Assembly (NCBI GenBank): GCA_021740845.1
Contig: JAIOYZ010000027.1
Location: 1-56,677 of the forward strand
Reading direction: 5' to 3'
Source: Bacteroidia bacterium
Lineage (GTDB): Bacteria > Bacteroidota > Bacteroidia > UKL13-3
DNA: 56,677 bases
The position numbers and the translations under genes are program-made. Position 1 is the stretch's first letter. Each line of letters opens with the position of its first letter. Positions 27,659 through 37,400 of this stretch are shown here, in pieces. The notes below the pieces were generated by a model. The model was not told where the DNA came from. It was given only the letters and a program-made list of their open reading frames with translations, and searched no databases.

Positions 27659-29812
27659 TTATTCCTCTGTCATTTCAAAATTTAGAGTTCCGCCTTCCAT
27701 AATTTCTTGAAAAGTTATAATGGGAACTTGCATTAACTTTTTATTCCAGGTTCTTCTCTCGTTATAAATTGCTTTGTCTGAAAAGTTATTGGCCTCCATA
27801 TTAAATGTTTTGCCGTTTGATAAATGTATGCTTGCTTTTTGTACTTGTGGGCTACCCAAAATGAATTCGCCATTGGCTGGATTTATTGGGTAAAAGCCAA
27901 GGGTTGAAAGGATATACCAAGCGCTCATTTGTCCGCAATCATCATTCCCAATCATGCCGTTTGGGGTGTTGTTGTGGAATTCATTTATAACTTTATGAAT
28001 ATATTTTTGACCTGTTTTGGGTTCATTTGTTAGTGCATACAAATATATAATATGATGGCTCGGTTCGTTGCCATGAGCATACTGACCAATCATGGCTTCT
28101 TGGCCCAAAAACTTATTGGGGTTATTGGCATCTGTAGTAAAAAATGCATTGAGTTTTTGAGTGAAATTTTCTTTGCCTTCAAGTAGTTTTTCGAGGCCGT
28201 TAACATCGTATTGAGCGGGTGTCCAAAAGTATTGCCAGGCATTTGCTTCGGTATAATCTCCAGGATTATTTAATGGCGACGTTGCTAACAATGGATTAAA
28301 AGGTGTTCGCCAATTTCCATGAGTATCTTTGCCTCTAAAAAAAGTACTCTCCTTATCAAAAACATTTTGAAAATAATTTGCCCTTTTATAAAAAGTATCA
28401 TTAATGGCCTTATTGCCAAGTTTTTTAGCCATTGTTGCCACACACCAATCGTCGTATCCACTTTCTAAGGTTCTTGAAATTGCTTCGTTATCTATTTTAT
28501 CAAATGGGTAATAGCCATACTGGCTATATAATTCCCAATTGGAATTGATATGCGATTTTGTGGAAGTTTCTACCATTGCTGCTAAAGCTTCTTGTTTGTT
28601 GAATCCTTCGAAACCATTTTGGTGAGCAGAAAGAATCATAGGTATTGCATGGTTGCCTATCATGCAATAATTATCTTGTCCCCAGGCTGTCCAAATGGGC
28701 AAAAAACCTGCAGCTTTATGGTGTAAGAGCAATGTATTTACAATGCCGTTAATTCTTTCAGGTGCAATTATTTGCAAAAGAGGGAAAGCACCTCTGTAAA
28801 TATCCCAAATGGATAAAGTAGAGTAATATTCTTTATATGGTGCAATGGCAATTTTATTGTTGGCACCTCTGTATTTGCCATCAACATCTGCTATATTAGA
28901 AGGTTGTAGAAATAAATGGTACAAGGAAGTGTAGAATATTTCTTTTTGTTTTAATGGAGCTTCAACATCAATTCTATTTAAGTAATTATCCCAGGCAATT
29001 TTGTTTTTTGTTAGCACCTCGTTAAAATCCCAATTAGGAATTTCAGTTTGCAGATTCAACTTCGCTCCATCCACTGAAACGGATGACAAGGCAATTTTCA
29101 CATGTAATACTTTGTTCGTTTTTAGCTTAAATTCTAAAATGTATTTGGGTGCTTTTTCATTTTCTTTTTTATCCAAAAGTTGTGAGGTAAAAAAAGGTTG
29201 GTCAAAAGTTAGAGTGAAAAAGTATTTCCTTTTGACCCAATTTTGTGTAGAGCAATAGCCAGAAATGGTGTGGTTATTTTCTATGTTCACCTCGCTTTCT
29301 AATACTAGGCCAGTGGCGGTGTTTTCATCAAAGATAAAGCGCAAACCGTGTTGTAAATTTACTAGTACTTTGGCTTTTTGTTCTGGAAACGTATACCGAT
29401 GAAATGCAACTCTTTCTGAGCAAGTGAGTTCAACTTTTATGTTATCTTTTTTGATTAAGGAATAATATCCTACTTCTGCAATTTCAGTGCTTTTATAGTA
29501 AGTGTTTTTGTGATTTTCCATTGCTGGGTTTATAGGTAGAAGCAGAATATCCCCCATTTCATTAATGCCCGTACCGCTAAAACGAGTTTGAGAAAAACCT
29601 AAAAGAAAAGTGTCATTATATTGATAACCGCTAGTGTGGTTCCATCCATAAGATTTGTTATCTGGACCTGGTTGTACCAATCCAAACGGCATAGAAGGTC
29701 CAGGAAAAGTATGACCCGTTCCGTCGGTTCCAATGAATACATTTACGAACTTTGAGTTTTGGCTAAATGCTGTGGCGTGTATTAGGAATAGGATGTAAAG
29801 GATTTTAGGCAT
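27659..29812 (-). CDS. GH92 family alpha-mannosidase
   Basis: 717 residues, close to the usual GH92 length. Signal peptide 1-17. Family hallmarks: NVFIGTDGTGHTFPGPSMPF near the N-terminus, LGFSQTRFSGTGINEMGDI, SIWDIYRGAFPLL, ESGYDDWCVA, YTEANAWQYFW and GNDDCGQMSAW near the C-terminus. Characterised GH92 enzymes are calcium-dependent exo-alpha-mannosidases, and the GNDD acidic pair includes the catalytic base. It is likely periplasmic or surface-exposed and trims alpha-mannosides from glycans. It is not beside SusC/SusD genes, so it is not part of a classic polysaccharide utilisation locus here. Both flanks are repeat-rich. Confidence 0.95.
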   Translation of the reverse strand: MPKILYILFLIHATAFSQNSKFVNVFIGTDGTGHTFPGPSMPFGLVQPGPDNKSYGWNHTSGYQYNDTFLLGFSQTRFSGTGINEMGDILLLPINPAMENHKNTYYKSTEIAEVGYYSLIKKDNIKVELTCSERVAFHRYTFPEQKAKVLVNLQHGLRFIFDENTATGLVLESEVNIENNHTISGYCSTQNWVKRKYFFTLTFDQPFFTSQLLDKKENEKAPKYILEFKLKTNKVLHVKIALSSVSVDGAKLNLQTEIPNWDFNEVLTKNKIAWDNYLNRIDVEAPLKQKEIFYTSLYHLFLQPSNIADVDGKYRGANNKIAIAPYKEYYSTLSIWDIYRGAFPLLQIIAPERINGIVNTLLLHHKAAGFLPIWTAWGQDNYCMIGNHAIPMILSAHQNGFEGFNKQEALAAMVETSTKSHINSNWELYSQYGYYPFDKIDNEAISRTLESGYDDWCVATMAKKLGNKAINDTFYKRANYFQNVFDKESTFFRGKDTHGNWRTPFNPLLATSPLNNPGDYTEANAWQYFWTPAQYDVNGLEKLLEGKENFTQKLNAFFTTDANNPNKFLGQEAMIGQYAHGNEPSHHIIYLYALTNEPKTGQKYIHKVINEFHNNTPNGMIGNDDCGQMSAWYILSTLGFYPINPANGEFILGSPQVQKASIHLSNGKTFNMEANNFSDKAIYNERRTWNKKLMQVPIITFQEIMEGGTLNFEMTEE

Positions 29813-29814
29813 TG

Positions 29815-29975
29815 AATGGGTCTTTGGATATTGGGTGTTGGGCTATTGTCTTTAGTAGTTTTAGATATTGAAAATTAGCTGTTGACCATTGGGTTAGTTA
29901 TTTTTGAACCAAGTAGAGTAAATTTCTGATTTTTAAACTTAAAACCTAAAACCAAAAACCTAACACCTAAAACTC
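29815..29975. repeat. Short-word repeat tract
   Basis: Carries GGGTCTTTGGATATTGGGTG, GTCTTTAGTAGTTTT and, from 29896, a partial copy of the block duplicated at 27044 and 27311, ending in AAAACCTAAAACC-like words. It separates the mannosidase gene from the membrane protein gene. Confidence 0.7.
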
Positions 29976-29985
29976 ATAATAATGA

Positions 29986-30750
29986 TTACTCTATAGTTAA
30001 AATTAAATGAGTGGTGCCGTCTGGGGCTTTGATTATCTCTTGGTTGAGGATTTTATGAATGCCCCAATTATTGGTAATTTTTAGTTCTTCTAAAAATGCT
30101 TCAAGGGGCATGTCTTTGCCGCCAATTAATTCAATTTGTTTTTCGGGTAATACTGTTGGTGCGACTCTAAAGGTGTTTAAGCCATAAGATAGGCTCTTTA
30201 ACATTTCCACTGTATTGGGTTGCCAAAAGAGAAAACCGGTTGCAATTACTAAAGGTTCTTGGTTAATTCTATATACAGTGAGTTTGTTTTCTTTTAACAA
30301 AAAGCCCAATAGTTTTCCATCGTATTTTTGTTGTTTTAAACTGTCGAGGGAAAAGTATTCGCCATCTATTTTGGCAAAGTCTCCTAAGTGTTCTTGGAAA
30401 ATATAAAACTGGGTGCGGTTAAGAGATTGTCCGCATGCACCTTTGTTATAAAGCATGTAGCCATTGCCATAACTTGCTATACCAATGAATACAATTGCTG
30501 GTATGTGCCAAAATTTGGAAATAGTTCTTGTTTTAAAAAGGCTCATAAAAACCAGAATAAATGAAACTAGGATCAAACAGTAACCTAAAATTTTTGAGTA
30601 GCTAGACATGTAAAAACCGATGCAGCCAGAACTACAACCACAACCAAAATCATGGTAATACATGGATTCTAGAAAAGCATAAATAGTAGCAATTACCAAT
30701 AGAAAAAATAGGCCTGCTACCCAAATGTAAAAGGTTTTTCTGTGTGTCAT
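29986..30750 (-). CDS. Membrane protein of unknown function
   Basis: 254 residues. Three hydrophobic spans at about residues 8-28, 54-74 and 83-103; between the first two is a Cys-rich loop (FGCGCSSGCIGFY) that could bind metal or form disulfides. The C-terminal ~140 residues are soluble and alpha/beta in character (GKLLGFLLKENKLTVYRINQ, PEKQIELIGGKDMPLEAFLE). I do not recognise the family. The start ATG fits the first span directly. Confidence 0.65.
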   Translation of the reverse strand: MTHRKTFYIWVAGLFFLLVIATIYAFLESMYYHDFGCGCSSGCIGFYMSSYSKILGYCLILVSFILVFMSLFKTRTISKFWHIPAIVFIGIASYGNGYMLYNKGACGQSLNRTQFYIFQEHLGDFAKIDGEYFSLDSLKQQKYDGKLLGFLLKENKLTVYRINQEPLVIATGFLFWQPNTVEMLKSLSYGLNTFRVAPTVLPEKQIELIGGKDMPLEAFLEELKITNNWGIHKILNQEIIKAPDGTTHLILTIE

Positions 30751-31005
30751 TTTTACGAATTCTATTTTAAGTTTTACATATAGATTCCAAAAGTTCCAGT
30801 ATCAAAAATAGGAAATGAAATTGTTGTACAAGTTCTTTTAACAAAAAAATATATTTGAGTTGCTTTAGCTCTTTATTTGGTTCAGACTGATATTTATTTT
30901 TTTGTCTTTTTATAGAGAATAAAGGCAGAAATAATAGCAGCCAAAACAAAGTTGCGGAGGAACCAACTGTGCCAAAACCTAGTCCGCATTTTTATGGAGT
31001 TTTGG

Positions 31006-31224
31006 TTAGTAAATCTCCAAAAGGGCGCCAAATGGCCAAGTTATTACACATGCAATCCAGTATAAAATCACATGCGATATTTTGCTGAAGATAAATACCA
31101 GTACAATTATTCCCGAAAAGCTGCCAACTGGTATGGCCCCTCCCCCAAATTCAAGTCCTGAATTATCCCCAAAAAAACCTCCTAAGGCAATGCCCAAAGC
31201 ATTGGAAAATAAAATGGCTGTCAA
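31006..31224 (-). CDS. Small hydrophobic protein, doubtful
   Basis: 72 residues with two hydrophobic stretches (residues ~1-20 and ~35-62) and a Gly-rich linker (FFGDNSGLEFGGGAIPVGS). It may be a genuine small membrane protein or a fragment of a lost larger gene; no homology is apparent by eye. It lies in a gap between the preceding membrane protein gene and the AAA+ cassette. Confidence 0.4.
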   Translation of the reverse strand: MTAILFSNALGIALGGFFGDNSGLEFGGGAIPVGSFSGIIVLVFIFSKISHVILYWIACVITWPFGALLEIY

Positions 31225-31407
31225 GTAAAAAGGTTCTCTTAAAAATAATTTTATTACTGTAATCGAAAAGGATTTTTCAAAGGACCTACAGATGGCAAAT
31301 GGGGAACTATGATTTGAAAAGCAAGATGTGCTAAATCAGAATAGTTAAGTATTAATAAAATTTAACAGAATTTTAAGCACTTGAATATCAAATGTTATGT
31401 ATGATTT

Positions 31408-31450
31408 TTATTTGACAAATACGGAATTCAATTCCGTATTTGTCAAATAA
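31408..31450. repeat. Long palindrome, left flank of the AAA+ gene
   Basis: Perfect inverted repeat with 21-base arms around a single central C (31429). Arm core TTGACAAATACGGAAT. It ends 15 bases before the start codon, where it could act as an operator, a hairpin or a recombination site. It matches the palindrome at 32741-32779. Confidence 0.92.
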
Positions 31451-31453
31451 TGT

Positions 31454-31461
31454 TAGCTTTG
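31454..31461 (+). promoter_or_regulatory. -7-like box TAGCTTTG
   Basis: Exact match to TAnnTTTG, four bases before the ATG of the AAA+ gene, implying a transcript starting at or near the start codon. The palindrome would then cover the polymerase contact region upstream. Confidence 0.4.
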
Positions 31462-31465
31462 AAAT

Positions 31466-32626
31466 ATGATACAGAGAGGAGCATCAACTAAAATAAAGCA
31501 GCTAGCAAAAAAGTTTCCTGCCGTAGGATTATTAGGTCCACGGCAATCAGGAAAAACTACGCTTGCCAAAGAAATGTTTCCTAAGAAACCGTATATCAGT
31601 TTCGAGAATCAAGATAATATTTTACTAGCTACAAAGGATCCACGAGCATTTTTAAATCAGTATAAATCGGGTGCTATTTTTGATGAAATACAACGTGTGC
31701 CGCAGCTTTTATCATATATGCAAGGTGTGATTGATGCACAGCCAAAGAAGGTTGGTTTGTTTATTATTACGGGTTCGCAAAATTTATTATTGCTCGAAAG
31801 TATTACTCAAACTTTAGCAGGAAGAATTGCTTTTATTCATTTACTGCCTTTTAGTTTTAGTGAATTGGTAGGAAGTAAATTTGAGAATCAAAGTTTAAAT
31901 AAGCTTATCTTAAATGGAGGATATCCTCGCCTTTACGATAAGAAAATTAATCCTGTAGATTTTTACCCAAATTACCTGTTAACCTATGTAGAAAGAGATG
32001 TTAGGCAGATAAAGAATATTACCAATTTAGCTATGTTTCAGCGCTTCTTAAAAGTGTGTGCTTCAAGGGTTGGTCAGGAAGTAAATTATACCTCGATAGG
32101 CAATGATACAGGAGTTGACCAAAAAACAATATTGAGTTGGTTTGGTATTTTAGAAGCAAGTTTTATTGCGTTTAGGTTACAGCCTTTTTATAATAATCTT
32201 GGTAAGCGGTTAACCCAAATGCCAAAGCTATACTTTTACGATACCGGTTTGTGTTGTTCTCTATTGGAGTTGGAAACAGAATCGCATGTAAATACGCATC
32301 CATTAAGAGGCGCATTATTTGAGAACTTAATTATTTTAGAATTGCAAAAAGCCAGATTTAATAATGGGCAACGAAGCAATTTATTTTATTGGAGAGATAG
32401 AACCGGAAATGAAATTGATGTATTGTTGGATCAATCTTCGCAGGTTGTTCCAATTGAGATAAAGACAGCCACCACGTTTACGTCTGATTATCTAAAAGGA
32501 ATTAATTATTGGAGAAAGATAAATCCGCAAACTAAAAATTCGTATGTAATTTTTACTGGGAAATCTTCAGGAATTGACAAGACTGACCTTTTGAACTGGA
32601 AAGAAATTGGCTTGATAAAGAATTAG
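31466..32626 (+). CDS. AAA+ ATPase with DUF4143 and PD-(D/E)XK-like C-terminus
   Basis: 386 residues. AAA_14 domain (1-~150) with Walker A GPRQSGKTT (K30), Walker B AIFDEIQ (D73, E74) and sensor ITGSQN. DUF4143 follows (~170-340). Within it ALFENLIILEL (E286), GNEIDVLLD (D318) and PIEIKTA (E331, K333) form the pattern of a PD-(D/E)XK nuclease-like fold with its acidic residues and lysine present. This family is widespread and multicopy but has no established function. The gene stands alone between two long palindromes of the same sequence, which is unusual and suggests a self-contained cassette. ATPase assignment firm; nuclease activity inferred. Confidence 0.9.
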   Translation: MIQRGASTKIKQLAKKFPAVGLLGPRQSGKTTLAKEMFPKKPYISFENQDNILLATKDPRAFLNQYKSGAIFDEIQRVPQLLSYMQGVIDAQPKKVGLFIITGSQNLLLLESITQTLAGRIAFIHLLPFSFSELVGSKFENQSLNKLILNGGYPRLYDKKINPVDFYPNYLLTYVERDVRQIKNITNLAMFQRFLKVCASRVGQEVNYTSIGNDTGVDQKTILSWFGILEASFIAFRLQPFYNNLGKRLTQMPKLYFYDTGLCCSLLELETESHVNTHPLRGALFENLIILELQKARFNNGQRSNLFYWRDRTGNEIDVLLDQSSQVVPIEIKTATTFTSDYLKGINYWRKINPQTKNSYVIFTGKSSGIDKTDLLNWKEIGLIKN

Positions 32627-32643
32627 GTTTTTGGCTAATTCTT
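32618..32643 (+). terminator. Probable terminator overlapping the AAA+ stop codon
   Basis: AAGAATTAG (32618-32626) and CTAATTCTT (32635-32643) form a nine-base stem with an eight-base loop; only a weak T-rich tail follows. Confidence 0.4.
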
Positions 32644-32740
32644 TCTTGAAGGTGCAATAGTGTTGTTTTATTTATTTTGTTTATAGCCTGTTTATTGAAT
32701 TTGGTAAGTATCAGATAATGAAATATATACAACTAAATTT

Positions 32741-32779
32741 ACTTGACAAATACGGAATCTGATTCCGTATTTGTCAAGT
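32741..32779. repeat. Long palindrome, right flank of the AAA+ gene
   Basis: Perfect inverted repeat with 19-base arms around a central T (32760). Shares TTGACAAATACGGAAT with the left palindrome. The differing positions (outer T to C, inner T to C) are matched by complementary changes in the other arm, so each element stays perfectly symmetric. Confidence 0.92.
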
Positions 32780-32811
32780 GTGTATTGTGATTGTATTACT
32801 TTAATATTTGT

Positions 32812-32915
32812 TTTGGTTCAGGCCGTAATGGTTTTATTTTTCGGTTTGAACCAAATGCTTTTTGAGATGAAATTGTTTTCTTAAAGGTTTTCATTTTCTT
32901 TTGGTTCAAACCGAA
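32812..32915. repeat. Cluster of three GGTTYRAACC-family motifs
   Basis: A degenerate copy (TTTTGGTTCAGGCCGT) at 32812 and two exact 16-mers in inverted orientation (32841-32856 start TTCGGTTT; 32900-32915 start TTTGGTTC) that could pair as a 16-base stem with a 43-base loop. They lie between the convergent AAA+ and efflux genes. An open frame from 32901 to 33143 is not believed. Confidence 0.75.
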
Positions 32916-33057
32916 CCTAAAAGAAAAACCCCAAAAGCAGCAAAAGTAAAGTGGAATGGATTAACCAAACATACTAAACTTTTTGCTGTTTTGAGGCTCT
33001 TGCTTGACCCTAAGAATGGATGCAGTTTTGGAAGAAATTGCCCTTTCCCATTAAGCC

Positions 33058-34494
33058 TTACCTCCAACCGCCACCCAATGTTCTATAAATGTTTACTTGC
33101 GCAACCATTTGTTGTTTTTTTGTTTCTATTAATTCAAACTTAGAATCCAAGGCATCGCGCTGCGTTAACAATACTTCCATATAATCTGCTCTTGCCGATT
33201 TAAACAAGGTTGTAGAAATATTAATAGACTCTGTTAATGCCGCTACTTGGTTTTCTTTTAAGGCATAACTCTTCTTTAAATTACTAATGGCTGCCAGTTG
33301 ATTTACTACTTCTATATGCGCTTTTAAAACGGTTTGCTCATACAAATAAATAGCTTGAATTTGCTTGTTGTTTGCCGTGTAATAATTTGCCTTAATAGCA
33401 TTTCTATTTATTAATGGCGCCACCAATCCTCCTGCAATATTGTACAAAAATGATTGTGGTGTTTGCATTAAATAACGTGGATTAAAAGCTCCATAACCTG
33501 TTCCTGCAGTAATCATCAGTGATGGATAAAATTCGGCCTTGCTTGCTTTTACATCTAGCTTAGCTGCTACCAATTGCTTTTCTGCTTGTTTAATATCTGG
33601 TCGGTTTTCTAATAACTGCGATGGAATTCCAGCCATAATGGTATCAATTGGCAAATCTTTAAAGGCTTTAGAATTTCTATTCACTGGTTGCGGAAACCTA
33701 CCAACTAAGAAGTTAATTTTATTTTCTGTCACCGTAATTTGTTGCAGAATGGCGTATTGCCTGCTTTGATTTTTTAGCACCTCTGCCTCAAATTTTCTTA
33801 CAGCTAACTCCGTAACTTTTGCTGCTATTTTTTCTAGCTTCACAATCTCTAATGCATTTTGTTGAATCTCAATATTGTTCCTCAAAATCTCTAATTGATT
33901 GTCTAAAGCCTCCAACTCGTAGTAGGAATTGGCAATTTCTGAAATCAAATTGGTAACCATAAAGTTTTTGCCATCTAGACTTGCGAGGTATTTCATTACC
34001 GCCGCTTTTTTGGAGTTGCGCAACTTTTTCCAGATATCCGCTTCCCAAGAAACGTTTAAACCTAAAAGGTAATTGGGTAAGATTTCTGGTGTGGCTGTGC
34101 CAGGCTTAATTTCACTTATGGCATCACTTGCACCACGACTAGTATATCTCGGAGTTTTATCTACGCCTGCACCAACCTCTGCATTAAGGAATGGGAGATA
34201 AGCTCCTTTTCTTGCTCTAACTTCGTTTTGTGCAATTTGTATTTCTTGCAATACAATGTTCAACTCCTGATTTTTACTCAAAGCAGAATCTATTAAAGCA
34301 ATTAATTGTTGGTCTTTAAAATAGTCGCGCCACTTGGTGTAAGCGAGGTTTGCTGTATCTTTTGAAGTGCCAAAGCTTTCGGGAACAGACTTATTTTCTG
34401 ATCTGGTATTAAGTTTTAAACTGTTGCATGCCAGAAGCGAAAAGGATAGGCAAAAGGCTATGCCATATTGAATTGTTTTTCTTTTAATGCTCAT
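33058..34494 (-). CDS. NodT/OprM-type outer-membrane efflux lipoprotein
   Basis: 478 residues from the ATG at 34494, chosen because it puts the lipoprotein signal (MSIKRKTIQYGIAFCLSFSL, then LACNS) at the N-terminus; an upstream ATG at 34542 would lie deeper inside the permease gene. The body consists of two outer-membrane efflux protein (TolC-like) repeats with long helices (ELNIVLQEIQIAQNEVRARK; VTELAVRKFEAEVLKNQ). It forms the outer-membrane exit duct of the RND pump. Its start overlaps the permease stop by 11 bases, indicating translational coupling. It is the last gene of a three-gene operon. Confidence 0.93.
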   Translation of the reverse strand: MSIKRKTIQYGIAFCLSFSLLACNSLKLNTRSENKSVPESFGTSKDTANLAYTKWRDYFKDQQLIALIDSALSKNQELNIVLQEIQIAQNEVRARKGAYLPFLNAEVGAGVDKTPRYTSRGASDAISEIKPGTATPEILPNYLLGLNVSWEADIWKKLRNSKKAAVMKYLASLDGKNFMVTNLISEIANSYYELEALDNQLEILRNNIEIQQNALEIVKLEKIAAKVTELAVRKFEAEVLKNQSRQYAILQQITVTENKINFLVGRFPQPVNRNSKAFKDLPIDTIMAGIPSQLLENRPDIKQAEKQLVAAKLDVKASKAEFYPSLMITAGTGYGAFNPRYLMQTPQSFLYNIAGGLVAPLINRNAIKANYYTANNKQIQAIYLYEQTVLKAHIEVVNQLAAISNLKKSYALKENQVAALTESINISTTLFKSARADYMEVLLTQRDALDSKFELIETKKQQMVAQVNIYRTLGGGWR

Positions 34495-37400
34495 TTTTTT
34501 CGTTGTCTTCTTTAAGTTGAAAATGATCGATTTTATGAACAAAATCTTCTGTCAGTGAACTCTCTTCTTCGTCTTTAATTAGCTTTTTGCCTTGAGCCAT
34601 TGAACCAAAAATATAATACAAACCGGGTACGATAATTACGCCGAAAATGGTTCCGAATAACATACCACCCAAGGCAGAAGTACCAATGGTTCTATTACCA
34701 ATTGCTCCCGCTCCATGCGAAATAACTAATGGAATTAAACCAGCGATAAATGCAAAGGATGTCATTAAGATTGGGCGGAAACGAACTCTTGCACCTTCAA
34801 TAGCTGCGTCTAAAACTGTAGCTCCTTGTTGTTGTTTCATAACAGCAAACTCAACAATCAAAACGGCATTCTTACCCAATAAACCTACCAACATTACCAA
34901 GCCTACCTGCGCATAAATATCGTTGGCCAACCCAAAACCTTTTATGAGTAGGAATGAACCAAATATACCTGCTGGCAATGAAAAGATAACAGCCAAAGGA
35001 ATGATGAAACTTTCGTATTGAGCAGCCAATACAAAATATACAAATACTAAAACCACGATAAAAATATAAATGGCTTCATTTCCTCTTCTTGTTTCGTCGT
35101 AAGATAGTGCCGACCAATCAATATCGAAGCCATGTGGTAATGTTGCAGCGGCTACTTCTTTTACGGCTTCAATGGCTTCACCACTGCTATACCCTTTTGC
35201 TGGTCCGCCTCTAATTGCGGCAGTATTATACATATTATAGCGATTGATTTCATTGGCACCTTGCTTCTTTACTATTTTCATAAAGGCCGAAAAAGGAACC
35301 ATTTCATCTTTGTTATTCTTTACATATAACTGCATGATATCTGTTGGCAATCGCCTGAACTCTGGTGATGCTTGTACAAATACTTTAAAGAAACGTTGGT
35401 ATTTAATAAAGCCCAACTCGTAAGTACTTCCTACAAAAATGGAAAGTGTATTCATGGCATTGCCAATACTTACGCCTTTTTGCATGGCAGCTTGGTTGTC
35501 TATTTCAATTTCGTATTGTGGATAGTTGGCACTAAAAAAGGTAAACAAACCTGTAATCTCCTTGCGCTTCCTCATCTCATTCATAAAATCGGTTGTAACC
35601 TTTTCTAATTGCTTGTAATCTCCACTATTTGTTTTATCCAATAACTGCAAAGCAAAACCTCCCGCAGCACCAAAACCTGGAACAGCTGGTGGGTCGAAAA
35701 ACTCAATGGTAGCACCTGGAATTTCCTTGGCTTTTTGTTCCAATTCTGCTGTGATTTCTGTTATGGTATTTTCGCGTTCACCCCAAGGTTTAAGGTTAAT
35801 TAAACAGGTTCCAGCATTGGAGCCACGACCTTCAGTTAAAACCTCATAACCTGCAATGGAAGAAACAGATTTTACTCCATCAACTGATTGAATTACCTTT
35901 ACTAATTTTTCGGATAAATCGTTGGTTCTTTCTAAGGTTGAACCGGGAGGAGTTTGTAAGATAGCATACAACATTCCTTGGTCTTCACTAGGTATAAAAC
36001 CAGAAGGTAAGCTATTGCTGATCCCAAAGATTCCTAATGCAAAAAAGATAAATAAGCCAACGGTAATTAACTTGCGATGTGCAATTATTTTTAATAGCCA
36101 AACGTATTTTCCTGTGAGCGATTCAAAGCTTTTGTTGAAGGCATCCAAGAAATAATTCATCAAGGTTTTCTTTCTAGGTTTGCCATGATTATTTTTTAGA
36201 ATCATGGCACACAAAACGGGTGTAACCGTTAAAGCTACAATGCCAGATAGTACAATAGAAGAAGCCATGGTAATAGAGAACTGACGGTAAAAAGTACCAA
36301 CTGGTCCTGACATAAATGAAACAGGCAAGAACACAGAAACCATCAATAAGGTAATAGCGATAACGGCACCGCTAATTTCCCCAATAACCTTTCGCACAGC
36401 ATTGTATGGCGAGAGGTTTTCTTCCTCCATTTTGGCATGTACTGCCTCCACCACTACAATGGCATCATCCACTACAATACCAATAGCTAGAACCAATGCA
36501 AACAAGGTAATCATGTTTATGGTTAGGCCAAAGATTTGTAGAAAGAAGAAGGCGCCAATTAAGGAAATAGGAACTGCGAGAGTTGGAATTAAAGTTGAAC
36601 GCCAATCTCCCAAGAAAATAAAAACAACCAAGGCTACCAAAATAAATGCATCTCTTAAGGTATGTACTACATTGTCTATTGAGGCATCTAAGAAGTTTGA
36701 AACATCGTAACTTATTTCATAATCCATACCGGGCGGAAAGGTTTTCTTGAGTTCATCAAGTTTTGCTTTAACCTCTTTTATTACTTCGCTTGCGTTACTG
36801 CCATAGGTTTGTTTTAAAACCAAGGCCGCAGAAGGATGACCATTCATGCTGGAGTATATATCGTAATACTCACTTCCCAAACTTACGGTTGCCACATCCT
36901 TTAATCGTAGGTTTTCACCCTTAGAATTGGCGCGTATAATTATATTTTCATATTGCTTGGGATCGTTGAACCTATCCGAATAAGTAAGCACATATTCTAA
37001 GGCCTCAGCTTGTTTGCTATCACCTCTACCAATCCTGCCTGGCTTTCCAATTATACTTTGGTCGCTCATGGCATCCATTACTTCATCAGGTGAAACTTTA
37101 TAGGCACGCATGCGGTCTGGGTTTAGCCAAATACGCATAGCATATTGGCGGCTACCTAAAATTCTAACTTGCCCAATACCATTTATGCGTTGCAACTCTG
37201 GAACCATGTTAACCCCCGCATAGTTGAATAAAAACTTCATGTTGGCATTTTTATCCTTGCTATACAAGTTTACATACATCAACATACTTGGAATAACGGG
37301 AGTGATAATTACACCTTCACGCTGAACCAAAGTAGGTAAGCGATTAGTTACTTGTTGAACACGATTAGAAACCTGCACCAAGGCTTGGTTGATATCCTTT

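Noticed and set aside
30767-30949. 60-codon open frame on the minus strand
   Set aside because: AT-rich chance frame containing a degenerate GGTTCAGACTGA motif, no identifiable start context or domain beyond general hydrophobicity.
31408-32779. The two palindromes as terminal inverted repeats of an insertion sequence
   Set aside because: Each element is itself a full palindrome and the enclosed gene is an AAA+ ATPase without a transposase domain; a classic IS is not supported, although another kind of mobility remains open.
32741-32779. Right palindrome as an ordinary intrinsic terminator of the AAA+ gene
   Set aside because: No T-run follows, a better stem is at 32618-32643, and the same sequence also lies upstream of the gene.
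32901-33143. 80-codon open frame starting Met-Val-Gln-Thr-Glu
   Set aside because: It starts inside a GGTTCAAACCGAA motif and its end overlaps the efflux lipoprotein gene on the other strand.
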